From contig JACJOC010000084.1 of NCBI GenBank assembly GCA_014695345.1, forward strand, positions 124,001 to 188,000: a stretch of DNA of 64,000 nt. The letters are read 5' to 3'. The notes below the pieces were generated by a model. It saw only the letters and a list, made by a program, of their open reading frames with translations, searched no databases and was not told the DNA's origin. Positions 53,330 to 62,703 of this stretch are shown piece by piece. Positions within the stretch are counted from its first letter, which is position 1, and each line of letters opens with the position of its first letter. The stretch comes from Cyanobacteria bacterium FACHB-471. GTDB taxonomy: Bacteria; Cyanobacteriota; Cyanobacteriia; Elainellales; Elainellaceae. The position numbers and the translations under genes are program-made.

Positions 53330-53866
53330 CTTCTCTAGAAGAGGGGCGCTTGTAAGGATAGTAACAGATACATTTTAGGCGTGATCAAGTACCAGAATGC
53401 GATCGCCTGCATTAAACAGATATAAACACCTCATTTCTATTCATTAAATAGAGGTACATTTGTCAAGCAATAGATTGAATTATTAACTACTAAATTTATT
53501 CAATAATGTTAACTTTTCTAAACGATTGGATTAAAAATATATCGACGGACAGGGGTGTCACACCAGTTAAAGTGTTACACAAGAAACAGACAAAAAATTG
53601 CTCCAAAAAGCAAAGATTAAAAGCGGTGGGAAGCTTGCAGCGCAGGCAGCCCCAATTTCTATTAGTAGACCGCGTTTTAGATCGAGTGAAGTGCGCTCGC
53701 GTCAAAGTTACCGTTTCTTTATCTATTTCGTTTGCTCAAAATAAGCAACCTTTTGTCTGACTTGTTGCCTCGAAGCTGGAAGTTTGATCAACTCGCTGAC
53801 CTCACTATCTTCGCTTGTCATCTTCGCCCGACAATTTCCGACAATTTATGAATTACCTTAACAGAT
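53330..53866. other. 537-base region upstream of the sugar ABC operon
   Basis: It contains two short palindromes of the form GTGT-N-ACAC, at 53554-53562 and 53572-53580, spaced 18 bases apart, and a direct repeat CGACAATTT near 53830-53850 just before the operon. A short open frame (53506-53760) lacks a ribosome-binding site and recognisable sequence; I do not call it. No RNA gene is seen. Confidence 0.45.
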
Positions 53867-55207
53867 ATGAATGTTAATCAGCAGATTCGCAGACTCAAAC
53901 ACTTTCTGCAAACACACCTTCTGCAAACGCTGTCATCCCGCCGTCTGCGCCTGTGGGGGATAGCGATCGCCGCTTTTTTAGGGGTGATTTTTTATGGGGT
54001 TGTGGTGTTAAGCCAGCAGCCCGTTACCATTAGTTTTTTAGTGAGTGCCCTGGAAGCAGAACAGTTTCAGCCACTAGTTGAGCAGTTTGAATCAGAAAAC
54101 CCAAACATTCGGATTCAAATTGCTCCCGCTCCCAACGCCTCTGATGCAGTTGAAGGACTGTACACCTCATCATTTTTGTTGGGCGACTCGCCCTATGATT
54201 TGGTGCTAGCTGACATTACCTGGATTCCTAAATTTGCGGCTGCAAACTGGCTGCTTCCACTTTCCGACCGGATCTCTGAAGAAGAGTTATCGGCTTTCCT
54301 CCCGGCCGATATTGAAGGTAGCCGCTACGAAGGTGAGCTATATCGGGTGCCAATGCGCTCCGACGTTGGCGTACTTTACTACCGCACTGACTTACTAGAA
54401 GAAGCAGGTTTGGAGCCACCAGACACCTTTGAGGAGTTGATTGAAGTTTCCCAACAGCTAAAACAAGGCGATATAGATTGGGGCTATGTCTGGCAAGGCG
54501 CGCAATACGAAGGACTATCGGCAGACTTTGTCGAAGTGCTAGCCGGGTTTGGCGGCTTTTGGGTTAATCCTGAAACGCAAGAAGTGGGTCTTGACCAACC
54601 TGAGGCGATCGCCGCCGCTGAGTTTTTGCGTAACACCGTGACCGAGCATGTTTCACCCCCTGGCGTGACTAACTATCAAGAGGTTGAAACACTGCGAGTA
54701 TTCCAAAACGGCAATTCCGCTTTTATGCGAAATTGGCCCTATGCTTTCCCTGAAGTCAACCAGGAAGGTTCTCCTATTAATGGAAACGTGGGCATCAAGC
54801 CAATGGTTTCCAGTGCTGAAGGCGAAGGCGGTGCCTGCTTAGGCGGATGGGGATTTGGCATTTCCGCCAGTTCTCCCCACCCTGAGGAAGCCTGGAGAGT
54901 GGTCGAGTTCATGACCAGTGAGGAAGCCCAAAAACTGTTTGTGATGGAGTATGGCTATGTGCCTAGCCGCGTCAATCTGTTCACCGATCCTGAAATTGTA
55001 GGTCGATATGGTCACTATCCACAGTTGTTAGAGATTGCGGAGCAGGCTGTGTTGCGTCCACCCGTGCCACAGTATACGCAGGTATCCGATATTCTTCAGC
55101 GCTACCTGAGTTCGGCGATTTCTGGACAAATCTCTCCAGAACGGGCAATGGAACGGGCAGCAGGTGAAACCCGCCGATTGCTCGGCAGATATAACAACAA
55201 CGCATAG
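53867..55207 (+). CDS. Carbohydrate ABC transporter substrate-binding protein
   Basis: A 446-residue family 1 solute-binding protein. An uncleaved-looking anchor (RLWGIAIAAFLGVIFYGVVV, about 25-47) precedes the mature fold: VTISFLVSALEAEQFQPLVE, FESENPNIRIQIAPAP, YDLVLADITWIPKFAAANWL, GELYRVPMRSDVGVLYYRTD and GGACLGGWGFGISASSPHPE. This is the binding component of the MalEFGK-type importer with the three genes that follow. No lipobox Cys is evident, so it is probably membrane-tethered through the N-terminal helix. The ligand (a di- or oligosaccharide or a polyol glycoside) is not predictable. Confidence 0.9.
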   Translation: MNVNQQIRRLKHFLQTHLLQTLSSRRLRLWGIAIAAFLGVIFYGVVVLSQQPVTISFLVSALEAEQFQPLVEQFESENPNIRIQIAPAPNASDAVEGLYTSSFLLGDSPYDLVLADITWIPKFAAANWLLPLSDRISEEELSAFLPADIEGSRYEGELYRVPMRSDVGVLYYRTDLLEEAGLEPPDTFEELIEVSQQLKQGDIDWGYVWQGAQYEGLSADFVEVLAGFGGFWVNPETQEVGLDQPEAIAAAEFLRNTVTEHVSPPGVTNYQEVETLRVFQNGNSAFMRNWPYAFPEVNQEGSPINGNVGIKPMVSSAEGEGGACLGGWGFGISASSPHPEEAWRVVEFMTSEEAQKLFVMEYGYVPSRVNLFTDPEIVGRYGHYPQLLEIAEQAVLRPPVPQYTQVSDILQRYLSSAISGQISPERAMERAAGETRRLLGRYNNNA

Positions 55208-55219
55208 GGAGGCGATCGA

Positions 55220-56134
55220 ATGACCACAACAACGGACCCAATTCGCGCCAGAGAGCAACGCACCGGCTGGTTGCTGCTTGCACCAGCCGCTCTCATTCTG
55301 CTAGCGATTTACGCCTATCCAATTGGTCGAGCCTTCGTACTCAGCTTCTTCACCGAAAACTTGGGTACGGGCTTAGAACCTGTTTTTTCAGGTGTTGATA
55401 ATTATGTACGAATGGCTTTGGATGGGCGGTTTTGGCTCAGTATTTGGAATTCAACCATTTTCACGGTTGTCTCCCTCATTTTGGAACTGATTTTAGGCAT
55501 GGCATTTGCCCTGATTCTGGATCAAGCCTTTCGTGGCAGAGGCATCGTCAGAACGATCGCCATCTTGCCTTGGGCCCTACCCACTGCCATCATCGCCTTG
55601 GCATGGCGCTGGATTTTCAATGACCAATATGGCGTGTGGAATGACATGCTGGTGAATTGGTTCCACATTCTGGAAAATCCCGTGAACTGGCTAGGAAATC
55701 CCACCTGGGCAATGATCTGCGTAATTGCGGCAGACGTTTGGAAAACCACTTCTTTTGTCAGCATTTTGCTGTTGGCAGGCTTGCAGTCGATCTCTCAAGA
55801 CCTGTATGAGGCTCATTCAATTGACGGTGCAACGCCCTGGCAAAGCTTCCGCCAAATCACGCTGCCGCTGCTGATGCCGCAAATTTTGATTGCTAGCTTA
55901 TTCCGCTTTGCTCAAGCCTTTGGTATTTTCGACTTGCCTCAGGTCATGACGGGTGGCGGTCCTGGTGGCGCAACGGAGATGGTTTCTCTCTACATCTACG
56001 CAACGGTGATGAACTATCTAGACTTTGGCTATGGGGCAGCACTAGTAGTTATCACATTCCTGGTGTTAGTTGCTGTAGTAGCGTTGTCTACTTTCTTCTT
56101 ATCTAAAGTTCGTAACGCAACAGGAGTTCAGTAA
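55220..56134 (+). CDS. Sugar ABC transporter permease (MalF/UgpA type)
   Basis: A 304-residue inner-membrane permease with six helices, beginning GWLLLAPAALILLAIYAYP. The cytoplasmic EAA loop that docks the ATPase is YEAHSIDGATPWQSFRQITL followed by PLLMPQI. The start has GGAGG correctly placed, and only 12 bases separate it from the binding-protein stop. It pairs with the next permease. Confidence 0.94.
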   Translation: MTTTTDPIRAREQRTGWLLLAPAALILLAIYAYPIGRAFVLSFFTENLGTGLEPVFSGVDNYVRMALDGRFWLSIWNSTIFTVVSLILELILGMAFALILDQAFRGRGIVRTIAILPWALPTAIIALAWRWIFNDQYGVWNDMLVNWFHILENPVNWLGNPTWAMICVIAADVWKTTSFVSILLLAGLQSISQDLYEAHSIDGATPWQSFRQITLPLLMPQILIASLFRFAQAFGIFDLPQVMTGGGPGGATEMVSLYIYATVMNYLDFGYGAALVVITFLVLVAVVALSTFFLSKVRNATGVQ

Positions 56135-56137
56135 ACC

Positions 56138-57043
56138 ATGACCACTACAGCCCATGATACTCCTCGCCAAACTCCACCTGCGGGTCATGCTACACCTGGA
56201 GCACAGAGTTTTCCGCTAAAAAAAGTGTTGCTTTGGGTTGCCATCATTGCCGTTGTCCTGTTTAGCTTAGGGCCCGTGCTGTGGCAATGGTTAACCTCAA
56301 TCAAAACCAATGATGCGATTACAGAATTGCCTGTAGTCTACTTTCCGGCTCCCAATCAGTACACTTTGCAACATTACATTGAGCTGTTCACACGGGAACG
56401 GTTTGGCGCTTACATTTTCAACAGTGCGTTTGTGGCAATCACATCTACCCTGTTGTGTTTGGCGATCGGGTCGCCTGCGGCTTACGCACTGGCACGACTG
56501 CGGCTACCAGGAGAGCAATTCATTCTAGCAGCCGTGTTAATCGTCACACTGTTTCCTTACATTTTGCTGTTTTTAGGATTGCTGGAAATTGTTCGAGTAA
56601 CGGGACTTGCCAACAATTATTTAGCGCTGATCATTCCCTACACGGCGATCAACTTACCTTTAACCATTCTGGTGATGCGAAGTTTCTTCCAACAGTTGCC
56701 TCGCGATCTGGAAGATTCTGCCAAGGTGGATGGATACAACACAGTGCAGATGTTGACTCAAATTGTTCTACCCATGACGCTCCCCGCATTGGTGACAACA
56801 GGAATTCTGGCTTTCATCTTTGCCTGGAACGAGTACATTTTTGCACTCACTTTCATGACCCGTGAGAACCTGAAAACGATTCCTGTTGCAGCAGCTCAGT
56901 TGGGTGGCACCACGTTATTTGATGTTCCGTTTGGTCCTCTAGCGGCTGCAACAATTGTGGGCACGCTGCCGCTGATCCTTTTGGTGCTGTTCTTCCAGCG
57001 CAAGATTGTTCAAGGTTTAACATCTGGTGCGGTGAAAGGATAG
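56138..57043 (+). CDS. Sugar ABC transporter permease (MalG/UgpE type)
   Basis: A 301-residue permease with six helices. An N-terminal Pro/Thr/His-rich stretch of about 30 residues precedes VLLWVAIIAVVLFSLGPVLW. The EAA loop is LEDSAKVDGYNTVQMLTQIV followed by LPMTLPAL. It starts three bases after the first permease stop, so translation is probably coupled. Confidence 0.94.
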   Translation: MTTTAHDTPRQTPPAGHATPGAQSFPLKKVLLWVAIIAVVLFSLGPVLWQWLTSIKTNDAITELPVVYFPAPNQYTLQHYIELFTRERFGAYIFNSAFVAITSTLLCLAIGSPAAYALARLRLPGEQFILAAVLIVTLFPYILLFLGLLEIVRVTGLANNYLALIIPYTAINLPLTILVMRSFFQQLPRDLEDSAKVDGYNTVQMLTQIVLPMTLPALVTTGILAFIFAWNEYIFALTFMTRENLKTIPVAAAQLGGTTLFDVPFGPLAAATIVGTLPLILLVLFFQRKIVQGLTSGAVKG

Positions 57044-57088
57044 GAAAAACCTTTCGACATTGTCAACTGCTATCTCTATTTAAAAGTC

Positions 57089-58204
57089 ATGGCTAAACTT
57101 GAATTAAGACATTTAAACAAGACCTACAGCCCGAAGATTGTTCCTGTGAAGGATTTGAGCTTGGCAGTAGAAGATGGAGAGTTTCTCACATTTGTGGGGC
57201 CTTCAGGATGCGGGAAGTCTACTACGCTACGAATGATTGCTGGATTGGAGCAGCCAACCAAGGGCGAAGTGCGAATTGGCGATCGCAATGTCAACGCAAA
57301 AGCACCGGGCGATCGCAACATTGCAATGGTGTTTCAGAGCTACGCGCTCTATCCGCACATGACCGTGCATGACAACATTGCTTCAGGTTTAAAGTTGCAA
57401 AAAGTTCCTTCCAATGAAATCCGGCACCGAGTTGCCGAAACAGGGCATATCTTGGGTTTAGAAGAACTGATGGATCGTAAACCCGCCAAACTATCAGGCG
57501 GACAACGGCAGCGGGTTGCCTTAGCTCGGGCGCTAGTGCGTCGCCCCGATGTATTTTTGTTAGATGAACCGCTGAGTAACCTGGATGCGTTGCTGCGAGA
57601 ACAGGTGCGGGCAGAATTAAAGCAAATCTTTGATGCTCAAAGCACACCTGTGGTTTATGTGACCCACGACCAAACCGAAGCGATGACCCTTTCTACAAAA
57701 GTGGCCGTCCTCAACAATGGTTATTTGCAGCAGCTAGACGCGCCGCACGAAATTTACAACAAACCTGCAAACCAGTTTGTAGCTGGATTTATTGGCAGCC
57801 CACAAATGAACCTGTTGACGCTTAAGTGTCAGAGCAATAACGCGATTCTAGGTGATTACAGGATCCCGATTCCAGGTGGATTCGCACCGCCACCCGAAAT
57901 TGTGTTGGGCATTCGTCCTGAACACGTTCGTCTAGCTCGACCCGATGAGCGGCAAACAATCCAGGGTCAAGTCTTCCTGGTTGAAAACCTGGGTATGAGC
58001 TACCTGCTTAGCGTTCGGGTAAAAGGCGCAGAAAATGTCACCGTTCGGGCACTGCTTTCAGCAGATCAGCGTTGGAATAACGAAGACCTTACCTTGGCAT
58101 TACCATTAGAGTCAATTCACTGGTTTAATGCTCAAAATGGCGATCGCCTCCCCACCACCCACGAGGAAGCTCGCCTAGACCAGGGTATCCCGGTTAAGCG
58201 TTAA
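57089..58204 (+). CDS. Sugar ABC transporter ATP-binding protein (MalK/UgpC/MsmK type)
   Basis: A 371-residue ATPase. Walker A is GPSGCGKST, the Q-loop lies in VFQSYALYPHMTV, the signature is LSGGQRQR, Walker B is VFLLDEPLSNLDA, and the switch His is in YVTHDQTEAM. The C-terminal ~130 residues form the TOBE/OB-type regulatory domain (GIRPEHVRLARPDE). It completes the importer operon that starts at 53867. A perfect 62-bp palindrome begins ten bases after its stop codon. Confidence 0.95.
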   Translation: MAKLELRHLNKTYSPKIVPVKDLSLAVEDGEFLTFVGPSGCGKSTTLRMIAGLEQPTKGEVRIGDRNVNAKAPGDRNIAMVFQSYALYPHMTVHDNIASGLKLQKVPSNEIRHRVAETGHILGLEELMDRKPAKLSGGQRQRVALARALVRRPDVFLLDEPLSNLDALLREQVRAELKQIFDAQSTPVVYVTHDQTEAMTLSTKVAVLNNGYLQQLDAPHEIYNKPANQFVAGFIGSPQMNLLTLKCQSNNAILGDYRIPIPGGFAPPPEIVLGIRPEHVRLARPDERQTIQGQVFLVENLGMSYLLSVRVKGAENVTVRALLSADQRWNNEDLTLALPLESIHWFNAQNGDRLPTTHEEARLDQGIPVKR

Positions 58205-58214
58205 GTCCTTTATA

Positions 58215-58276
58215 GTAAACCACAAATCCCTGTAGGGGCAGTTCGCGAACTGCCCCTACAGGGATTTGTGGTTTAC
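58215..58276. repeat. Perfect 62-bp palindrome with GTAGGGGCAGTTCG core (copy 3)
   Basis: Arms 58215-58245 and 58246-58276 are exact reverse complements with no loop. The centre is the same palindrome as 20421-20446. The outer part (GTAAACCACAAATCCCT) corresponds to the right flank of copies 1 and 2, present here on both sides. It lies between convergent genes and would form a very strong RNA hairpin for either transcript, so it probably also ends transcription. Confidence 0.92.
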
Positions 58277-58301
58277 CCAAGCAGAAATGTAACGAGCTTT
58301 C

Positions 58302-58814
58302 TTATTGAGGATTTACATCTTCAACGGTTGCATCCCCTACACCTAGCAGTACTTCCAGAGAGTGTCCATCCTGACGAGCTCTAACTGCTTTACGATAAAC
58401 AGAGTGATCGGTTGGCAATGTTCGAGTTTGTCCGTCAGTCGTGTAGGTCAATGAGTATTCCACGGTTTTGAGCAGTTCTGGAGTGCCGATTTGTTCCAGC
58501 GATCGCTTTCTGCCCTCCAGCTCCTCTGCCGTTGGGCGCGGCGGCAACTCCGCCCACCATAGTCCCTGATCATCTGGACCAGTCACCGCACCATCAGGCT
58601 GTTCACCATTTTGATTGAGCAGTGAGGTCGAGGCAAATTCCTCGGTGCGAGTGCGGCGGCGATCGCTTGGATCAGTCGTATACTCAACTCGCCAAGTATA
58701 AGTCGTTAAAGCGGTTGCCTCATATTGGGTCGTTGCAACTGTCGTACAGCTTGAAACAATGCATCCTAAAGTAACTCCAGCTGCACCCACTAAAAACCGA
58801 TGAATTGAACTCAT
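58302..58814 (-). CDS. Putative lipoprotein of unknown function
   Basis: A 170-residue protein with a lipoprotein signal: basic start (SSIHRF), hydrophobic LVGAAGVTLGCIV, and a VSSC lipobox with the modified Cys at about residue 23. The mature part has a Thr-rich start (ATALTTYTWRVEYTTDPSDR) and no recognised domain. It is convergent with the ABC operon and 39 bases from the kinase gene stop on the same strand. I recall similar cyanobacterial proteins but no function. Confidence 0.75.
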   Translation of the reverse strand: MSSIHRFLVGAAGVTLGCIVSSCTTVATTQYEATALTTYTWRVEYTTDPSDRRRTRTEEFASTSLLNQNGEQPDGAVTGPDDQGLWWAELPPRPTAEELEGRKRSLEQIGTPELLKTVEYSLTYTTDGQTRTLPTDHSVYRKAVRARQDGHSLEVLLGVGDATVEDVNPQ

Positions 58815-58853
58815 AACAATTGAGCAATTTTTACTTCAATCCTAAAGTCGTTC

Positions 58854-59786
58854 CTACAGTTTGGCAGCTTTGAGCATGTGATAGGTAATTAAAAGCTGCG
58901 TTAGGGCCAGCGGATGACTTTGCAAAATCTCACCCGTCGTGCCAACGACTTTACCAATAGCTTGATTTCCATTCAAGCTACAAAACTGCCCCAGGTAAGG
59001 AACCTCATTACAGAGAATTCGTTCTAGCTCCCTAACCTGTTCCACAGTCGCGTGACCATCGATTCCTAAAACGTCTACAGGCTTACCCATATCTCGATCT
59101 AGCTCCAACCGAATGGCTGAACCCAAATGATTGCCATCCGGCTTGAGAACGTGAACCAAATCAGGGTGCGGAATCGTAGGTCGCAACACCAAGTGCACAT
59201 TCAGCAGCAGATCGTCCTGCGATTCTTCGCTAGAAGGATAAAAGGTGACTATCACATCTGCCCACTGGCGCTGAGGTCGAATAAACGCTTCTGAATCAGG
59301 TTCCCGCTTTTGTAATTGCTCCAAAACCTGCTCGCTGTTATAACCCCGCTTGGCGGTATCTCGCTTAATTTTCCAGGTTGCTCGCAATGGTTCTGGCGGT
59401 GCTAGATAAACTTTGACATCATAGCTGTCTCGCATTCCACGAGTTGAGTAACCCAGCAAACCCTCAACAATTACATATTTGCTGGGTTTGATGTAAACAG
59501 GCGGGTCAAAAGTACCCGTCTTATGGTTATAAATCGGCTTTAGAATTGGCTGCCCAGCGCGAAGAAGCACTAAGTGTTGTTGAATAATATCGAGATAGTT
59601 GCAGTCTGGATGCAGGGCTGAAATTCCCATTTCGGCTCTCTGCTGGCGATCGTAACGATGATAGTCATCGGTGCAAATCACCGTAACGTCTTCTTCTCCT
59701 AAGACTTGAGCAATACCTTTCGTCAGAGTCGTTTTACCAGCCGCGCTGTCGCCAACAATACCAAGGATAATAGGGCGATCAGTCAT
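58854..59786 (-). CDS. Phosphoribulokinase/uridine kinase-family P-loop kinase
   Basis: A 311-residue kinase. Walker A is GDSAAGKTT (residues 12-20), then VICTDDYHRYDRQQRAEMG, LKPIYNHKTGTFDPP and YVIVEGLLGYST (Walker B-like), which are PRK-family motifs. The second half (KIKRDTAKRGYNSEQVLEQL, RPQRQWADVIV) also follows PRK, but the C-terminal region (DVLGIDGHATVEQVRELERI) differs from Calvin-cycle PRK, so I read it as a divergent PRK paralogue. The substrate is uncertain. AGGAGGAAG lies just before ATG 59786. Confidence 0.8.
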   Translation of the reverse strand: MTDRPIILGIVGDSAAGKTTLTKGIAQVLGEEDVTVICTDDYHRYDRQQRAEMGISALHPDCNYLDIIQQHLVLLRAGQPILKPIYNHKTGTFDPPVYIKPSKYVIVEGLLGYSTRGMRDSYDVKVYLAPPEPLRATWKIKRDTAKRGYNSEQVLEQLQKREPDSEAFIRPQRQWADVIVTFYPSSEESQDDLLLNVHLVLRPTIPHPDLVHVLKPDGNHLGSAIRLELDRDMGKPVDVLGIDGHATVEQVRELERILCNEVPYLGQFCSLNGNQAIGKVVGTTGEILQSHPLALTQLLITYHMLKAAKL

Positions 59787-59951
59787 GGCTTCCTCCTGTT
59801 CAGGGATAAGGACAACGTCAATCAAAGATTGAATGCAATAATTTTAAGGTTAATTGGGGACAGCAATTCTTTTACTTAACATCAGTTCGATTTAGGGTGA
59901 GCAACCGTAGCCGTTCTTATTCTGTCTTAGCCCAACTAATCAGAGCGATCG

Positions 59952-59990
59952 CCCAAATATAAAAGCGGTGTAGGCACAGCCCACACCGCT
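59952..59990 (-). terminator. Rho-independent terminator downstream of clpC
   Basis: On the minus strand AGCGGTGTGGGC pairs with GCCTACACCGCT (12 bp, one G-T) around a 3-base loop, followed by TTTATATTT. It lies about 40 bases after the clpC stop codon. Confidence 0.8.
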
Positions 59991-60028
59991 ATAAACCCAT
60001 AATAGGTTTTCAAACTTTACTGTCGTGA

Positions 60029-62506
60029 CTAGTCAACAGCTTGAGGTAACAACTCTCGCTTCTCACCTTGAAGTACCTGCACCTGCCCGTCATCGTTTAC
60101 GTCAACGATAGCGGTATCCCCTTCTTTGACGCGTCCAGAGAGGATTTCCTCAGCCAGACTATCTTCCAAGAGGCGCATAATCGCTCGGCGCAGAGGTCTT
60201 GCACCGTAAGAAGGATTGTAACCTTCTTCCACCAGACGATCTTTGAAGCGCTCTGTGACTTCCAGGATAATTCCCTGTTCTCTCAGGCGACCAAAGACTT
60301 CGTTCAACAGAATGTCGGAGATTTCCTTGACTTCGTCCTTCGAGAGTTGACGGAAGACAATGATCTCGTCGAGACGGTTGAGGAACTCTGGGCGGAAGTA
60401 CTGCTTCAGTTCTTCGTTTACCAGAGAGCGGATTCGAGTGTACTGGGCATCTGCTTGATTTTCCGAGGAAACCTCGAAGCCCAAACTGTTTCCACCCTTC
60501 TCAATCACCTTAGAACCGATGTTAGATGTCATGATCAACAGCGTGTTCTTGAAGTCCACTGTGCGTCCTTTGGCGTCGGTCAAGCGACCGTCCTCCAGGA
60601 TTTGCAGCAACATGTTGAACACATCTGGGTGCGCTTTCTCAATCTCATCGAACAACACAACAGTGTATGGACGACGACGCACTGCTTCAGTAAGCTGACC
60701 CCCTTCGTTGTAACCGACATAACCGGGAGGCGAACCAATCAGTTTAGAAACTGTATGGCGCTCCATAAACTCGGACATGTCAAGGCGGATCATTGCTTCT
60801 TCAGAACCAAAGAAGTAAGAAGCCAGAGACTTAGCAAGCTCTGTCTTACCTACCCCGGTTGGTCCGGAGAAGATAAAGCTAGCGATGGGTCGGTTGGGGT
60901 TCTTCAATCCAACACGGGCGCGGCGAATCGCACGAGAAATCGCTCTAACGGCTTCTTCCTGACCAACAAGGCGCTGGTGCAGGGTGTCTTCCATGTGCAG
61001 TAGTTTCTCAGACTCGGATTCGGTCAGCTTATTAACCGGAACACCTGTCCAAGAAGCAACGATTTGAGCAATATCCTCTTCGTCCACAATCGGGGAAGTG
61101 TCTTCACCGTCTGCGGATTCTGTGGTTTTCTTGCTCTGAGCGATCGCCCGAATCTCAGCCTTGATCTCCATTTCGCGATCGCGCAGCTCTCCAGCCCGAT
61201 CGAAGTCTTGAGAACGAACCGCATCGTCTTTATCCTTAAGGACTTGACGCAGTTCCTTATCTAGCTCCTTAGCGGCAGGAGGAAGCTGAGAATTGATCAA
61301 GCGAACGCGAGAACCTGCTTCATCAACCAGGTCAATTGCTTTGTCAGGTAGGTAGCGGTCTGAAATATAGCGGTCGGAGAGCTTAGCGGCTGCTTCGAGG
61401 GCGGCATCAGAGATTTTCAGCTTGTGATGCTGCTCATAACGCTCTCGTAAACCGTGTAGGATCTCGATTGTCTCAGGTACGGTGGGTTCACCTACCATGA
61501 CAGGCTGGAAGCGGCGCTCTAGAGCGGCATCTCGCTCGATGTGCTTGCGATATTCATCCAGCGTCGTTGCACCGATGCACTGAAGTTCACCCCGCGCCAA
61601 GGCTGGCTTGAGGATGTTAGCAGCATCGATCGCCCCTTCTGCGGCACCTGCACCGATTAGGGTATGAACTTCGTCAATTACCAGGATGACGTTCCCAGCT
61701 TGACGAATCTCATCCATAATCTTCTTCAGGCGCTCTTCAAATTCACCTCGATATTTGGTGCCTGCCACCAGCAGACCAATATCTAAAGTGACAACGCGCT
61801 TTTCTTCTAGGATGTCAGGGACATCGTTGTTAGAAATGCGCTGAGCCAAACCTTCAGCGATCGCGGTTTTACCTACTCCAGGTTCACCGATTAGAACAGG
61901 GTTGTTCTTTGTACGGCGACCTAGAATTTGAATAACTCGCTCAATTTCTTTTTGACGACCAACAACGGGGTCAAGCTTGCCCTCAGCGGCCATCTGGGTC
62001 AGGTTAGCCCCAAATTCGTCCAGGGTTGGAGTTTTGGTACGACCTTGACTGCCACCAGCAGAAACCTCTGCGGTTTCTCCTAGCATCCGAATGACTTGGG
62101 TTCGAACTTTGGAAAGGTCAACTCCCAAGTTCTCCAGAACCCGTGCGGCGACTCCTTCCCCCTCTCGGATTAAACCCAAGAGTAAGTGTTCAGTCCCAAT
62201 GTAGTTATGCCCCAGTTGACGAGCCTCTTCAAGCGACAGTTCTAGGACGCGCTTGGCTCGTGGTGTGAATGGGATTTCAACGGCGACGAAGCCAGAGCCT
62301 CGGCCGATGATTTTTTCGACTTCAATCCGAGCGTCTTTGAGATTGACGCCCATTGATTTCAGCACTTTGGCGGCGACGCCGGTCCCTTCTCCAATCAGAC
62401 CCAGGAGGATCTGCTCTGTACCCACGAAGTTATGTCCCAGGCGACGTGCTTCTTCCTGGGCAAGCATAATCACCTTAATGGCTTTTTCTGTGAAGCGTTC
62501 AAACAT
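60029..62506 (-). CDS. clpC: ClpC, ATP-dependent Clp protease ATPase subunit
   Basis: Hsp100 unfoldase that feeds the ClpP/R protease. The 825 residues are typical. Two Clp-N repeats ([40 protein letters not shown]) are followed by AAA1 with [15 protein letters not shown] and [20 protein letters not shown], a UVR-containing middle domain ([20 protein letters not shown]), and AAA2 with [14 protein letters not shown] and [16 protein letters not shown]. The hydrophobic ClpP-contact loop and the C-terminal arginine finger region ([10 protein letters not shown]) are present. It is monocistronic with its own terminator. Confidence 0.98.
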   Translation of the reverse strand: MFERFTEKAIKVIMLAQEEARRLGHNFVGTEQILLGLIGEGTGVAAKVLKSMGVNLKDARIEVEKIIGRGSGFVAVEIPFTPRAKRVLELSLEEARQLGHNYIGTEHLLLGLIREGEGVAARVLENLGVDLSKVRTQVIRMLGETAEVSAGGSQGRTKTPTLDEFGANLTQMAAEGKLDPVVGRQKEIERVIQILGRRTKNNPVLIGEPGVGKTAIAEGLAQRISNNDVPDILEEKRVVTLDIGLLVAGTKYRGEFEERLKKIMDEIRQAGNVILVIDEVHTLIGAGAAEGAIDAANILKPALARGELQCIGATTLDEYRKHIERDAALERRFQPVMVGEPTVPETIEILHGLRERYEQHHKLKISDAALEAAAKLSDRYISDRYLPDKAIDLVDEAGSRVRLINSQLPPAAKELDKELRQVLKDKDDAVRSQDFDRAGELRDREMEIKAEIRAIAQSKKTTESADGEDTSPIVDEEDIAQIVASWTGVPVNKLTESESEKLLHMEDTLHQRLVGQEEAVRAISRAIRRARVGLKNPNRPIASFIFSGPTGVGKTELAKSLASYFFGSEEAMIRLDMSEFMERHTVSKLIGSPPGYVGYNEGGQLTEAVRRRPYTVVLFDEIEKAHPDVFNMLLQILEDGRLTDAKGRTVDFKNTLLIMTSNIGSKVIEKGGNSLGFEVSSENQADAQYTRIRSLVNEELKQYFRPEFLNRLDEIIVFRQLSKDEVKEISDILLNEVFGRLREQGIILEVTERFKDRLVEEGYNPSYGARPLRRAIMRLLEDSLAEEILSGRVKEGDTAIVDVNDDGQVQVLQGEKRELLPQAVD

Positions 62507-62703
62507 GGCGTTTTTCCATCACCTGCTGCGTGCCGGTACTGCTGATTCTAGCATAGGGAAACGGACTGGTTGCCACCTGTACAACAACCAGCCCATAGTA
62601 GTAGTTATCAAAGCTTCAGCAGATTAATTAGCTAGGAATTTTTGCCTAGAGAATGTCGATTTTACTTCCCGAAAAGAAATCACATCATGAAGGTGTTCCC
62701 AAG

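Noticed and set aside
53506-53760. Small open frame (84 codons) upstream of the sugar ABC operon
   Set aside because: No ribosome-binding site, biased basic composition and no recognisable motif; treated as intergenic.
60068-61003. A 311-codon open frame antisense to clpC
   Set aside because: clpC is intact and highly conserved on the other strand; the antisense product has no recognisable domain.
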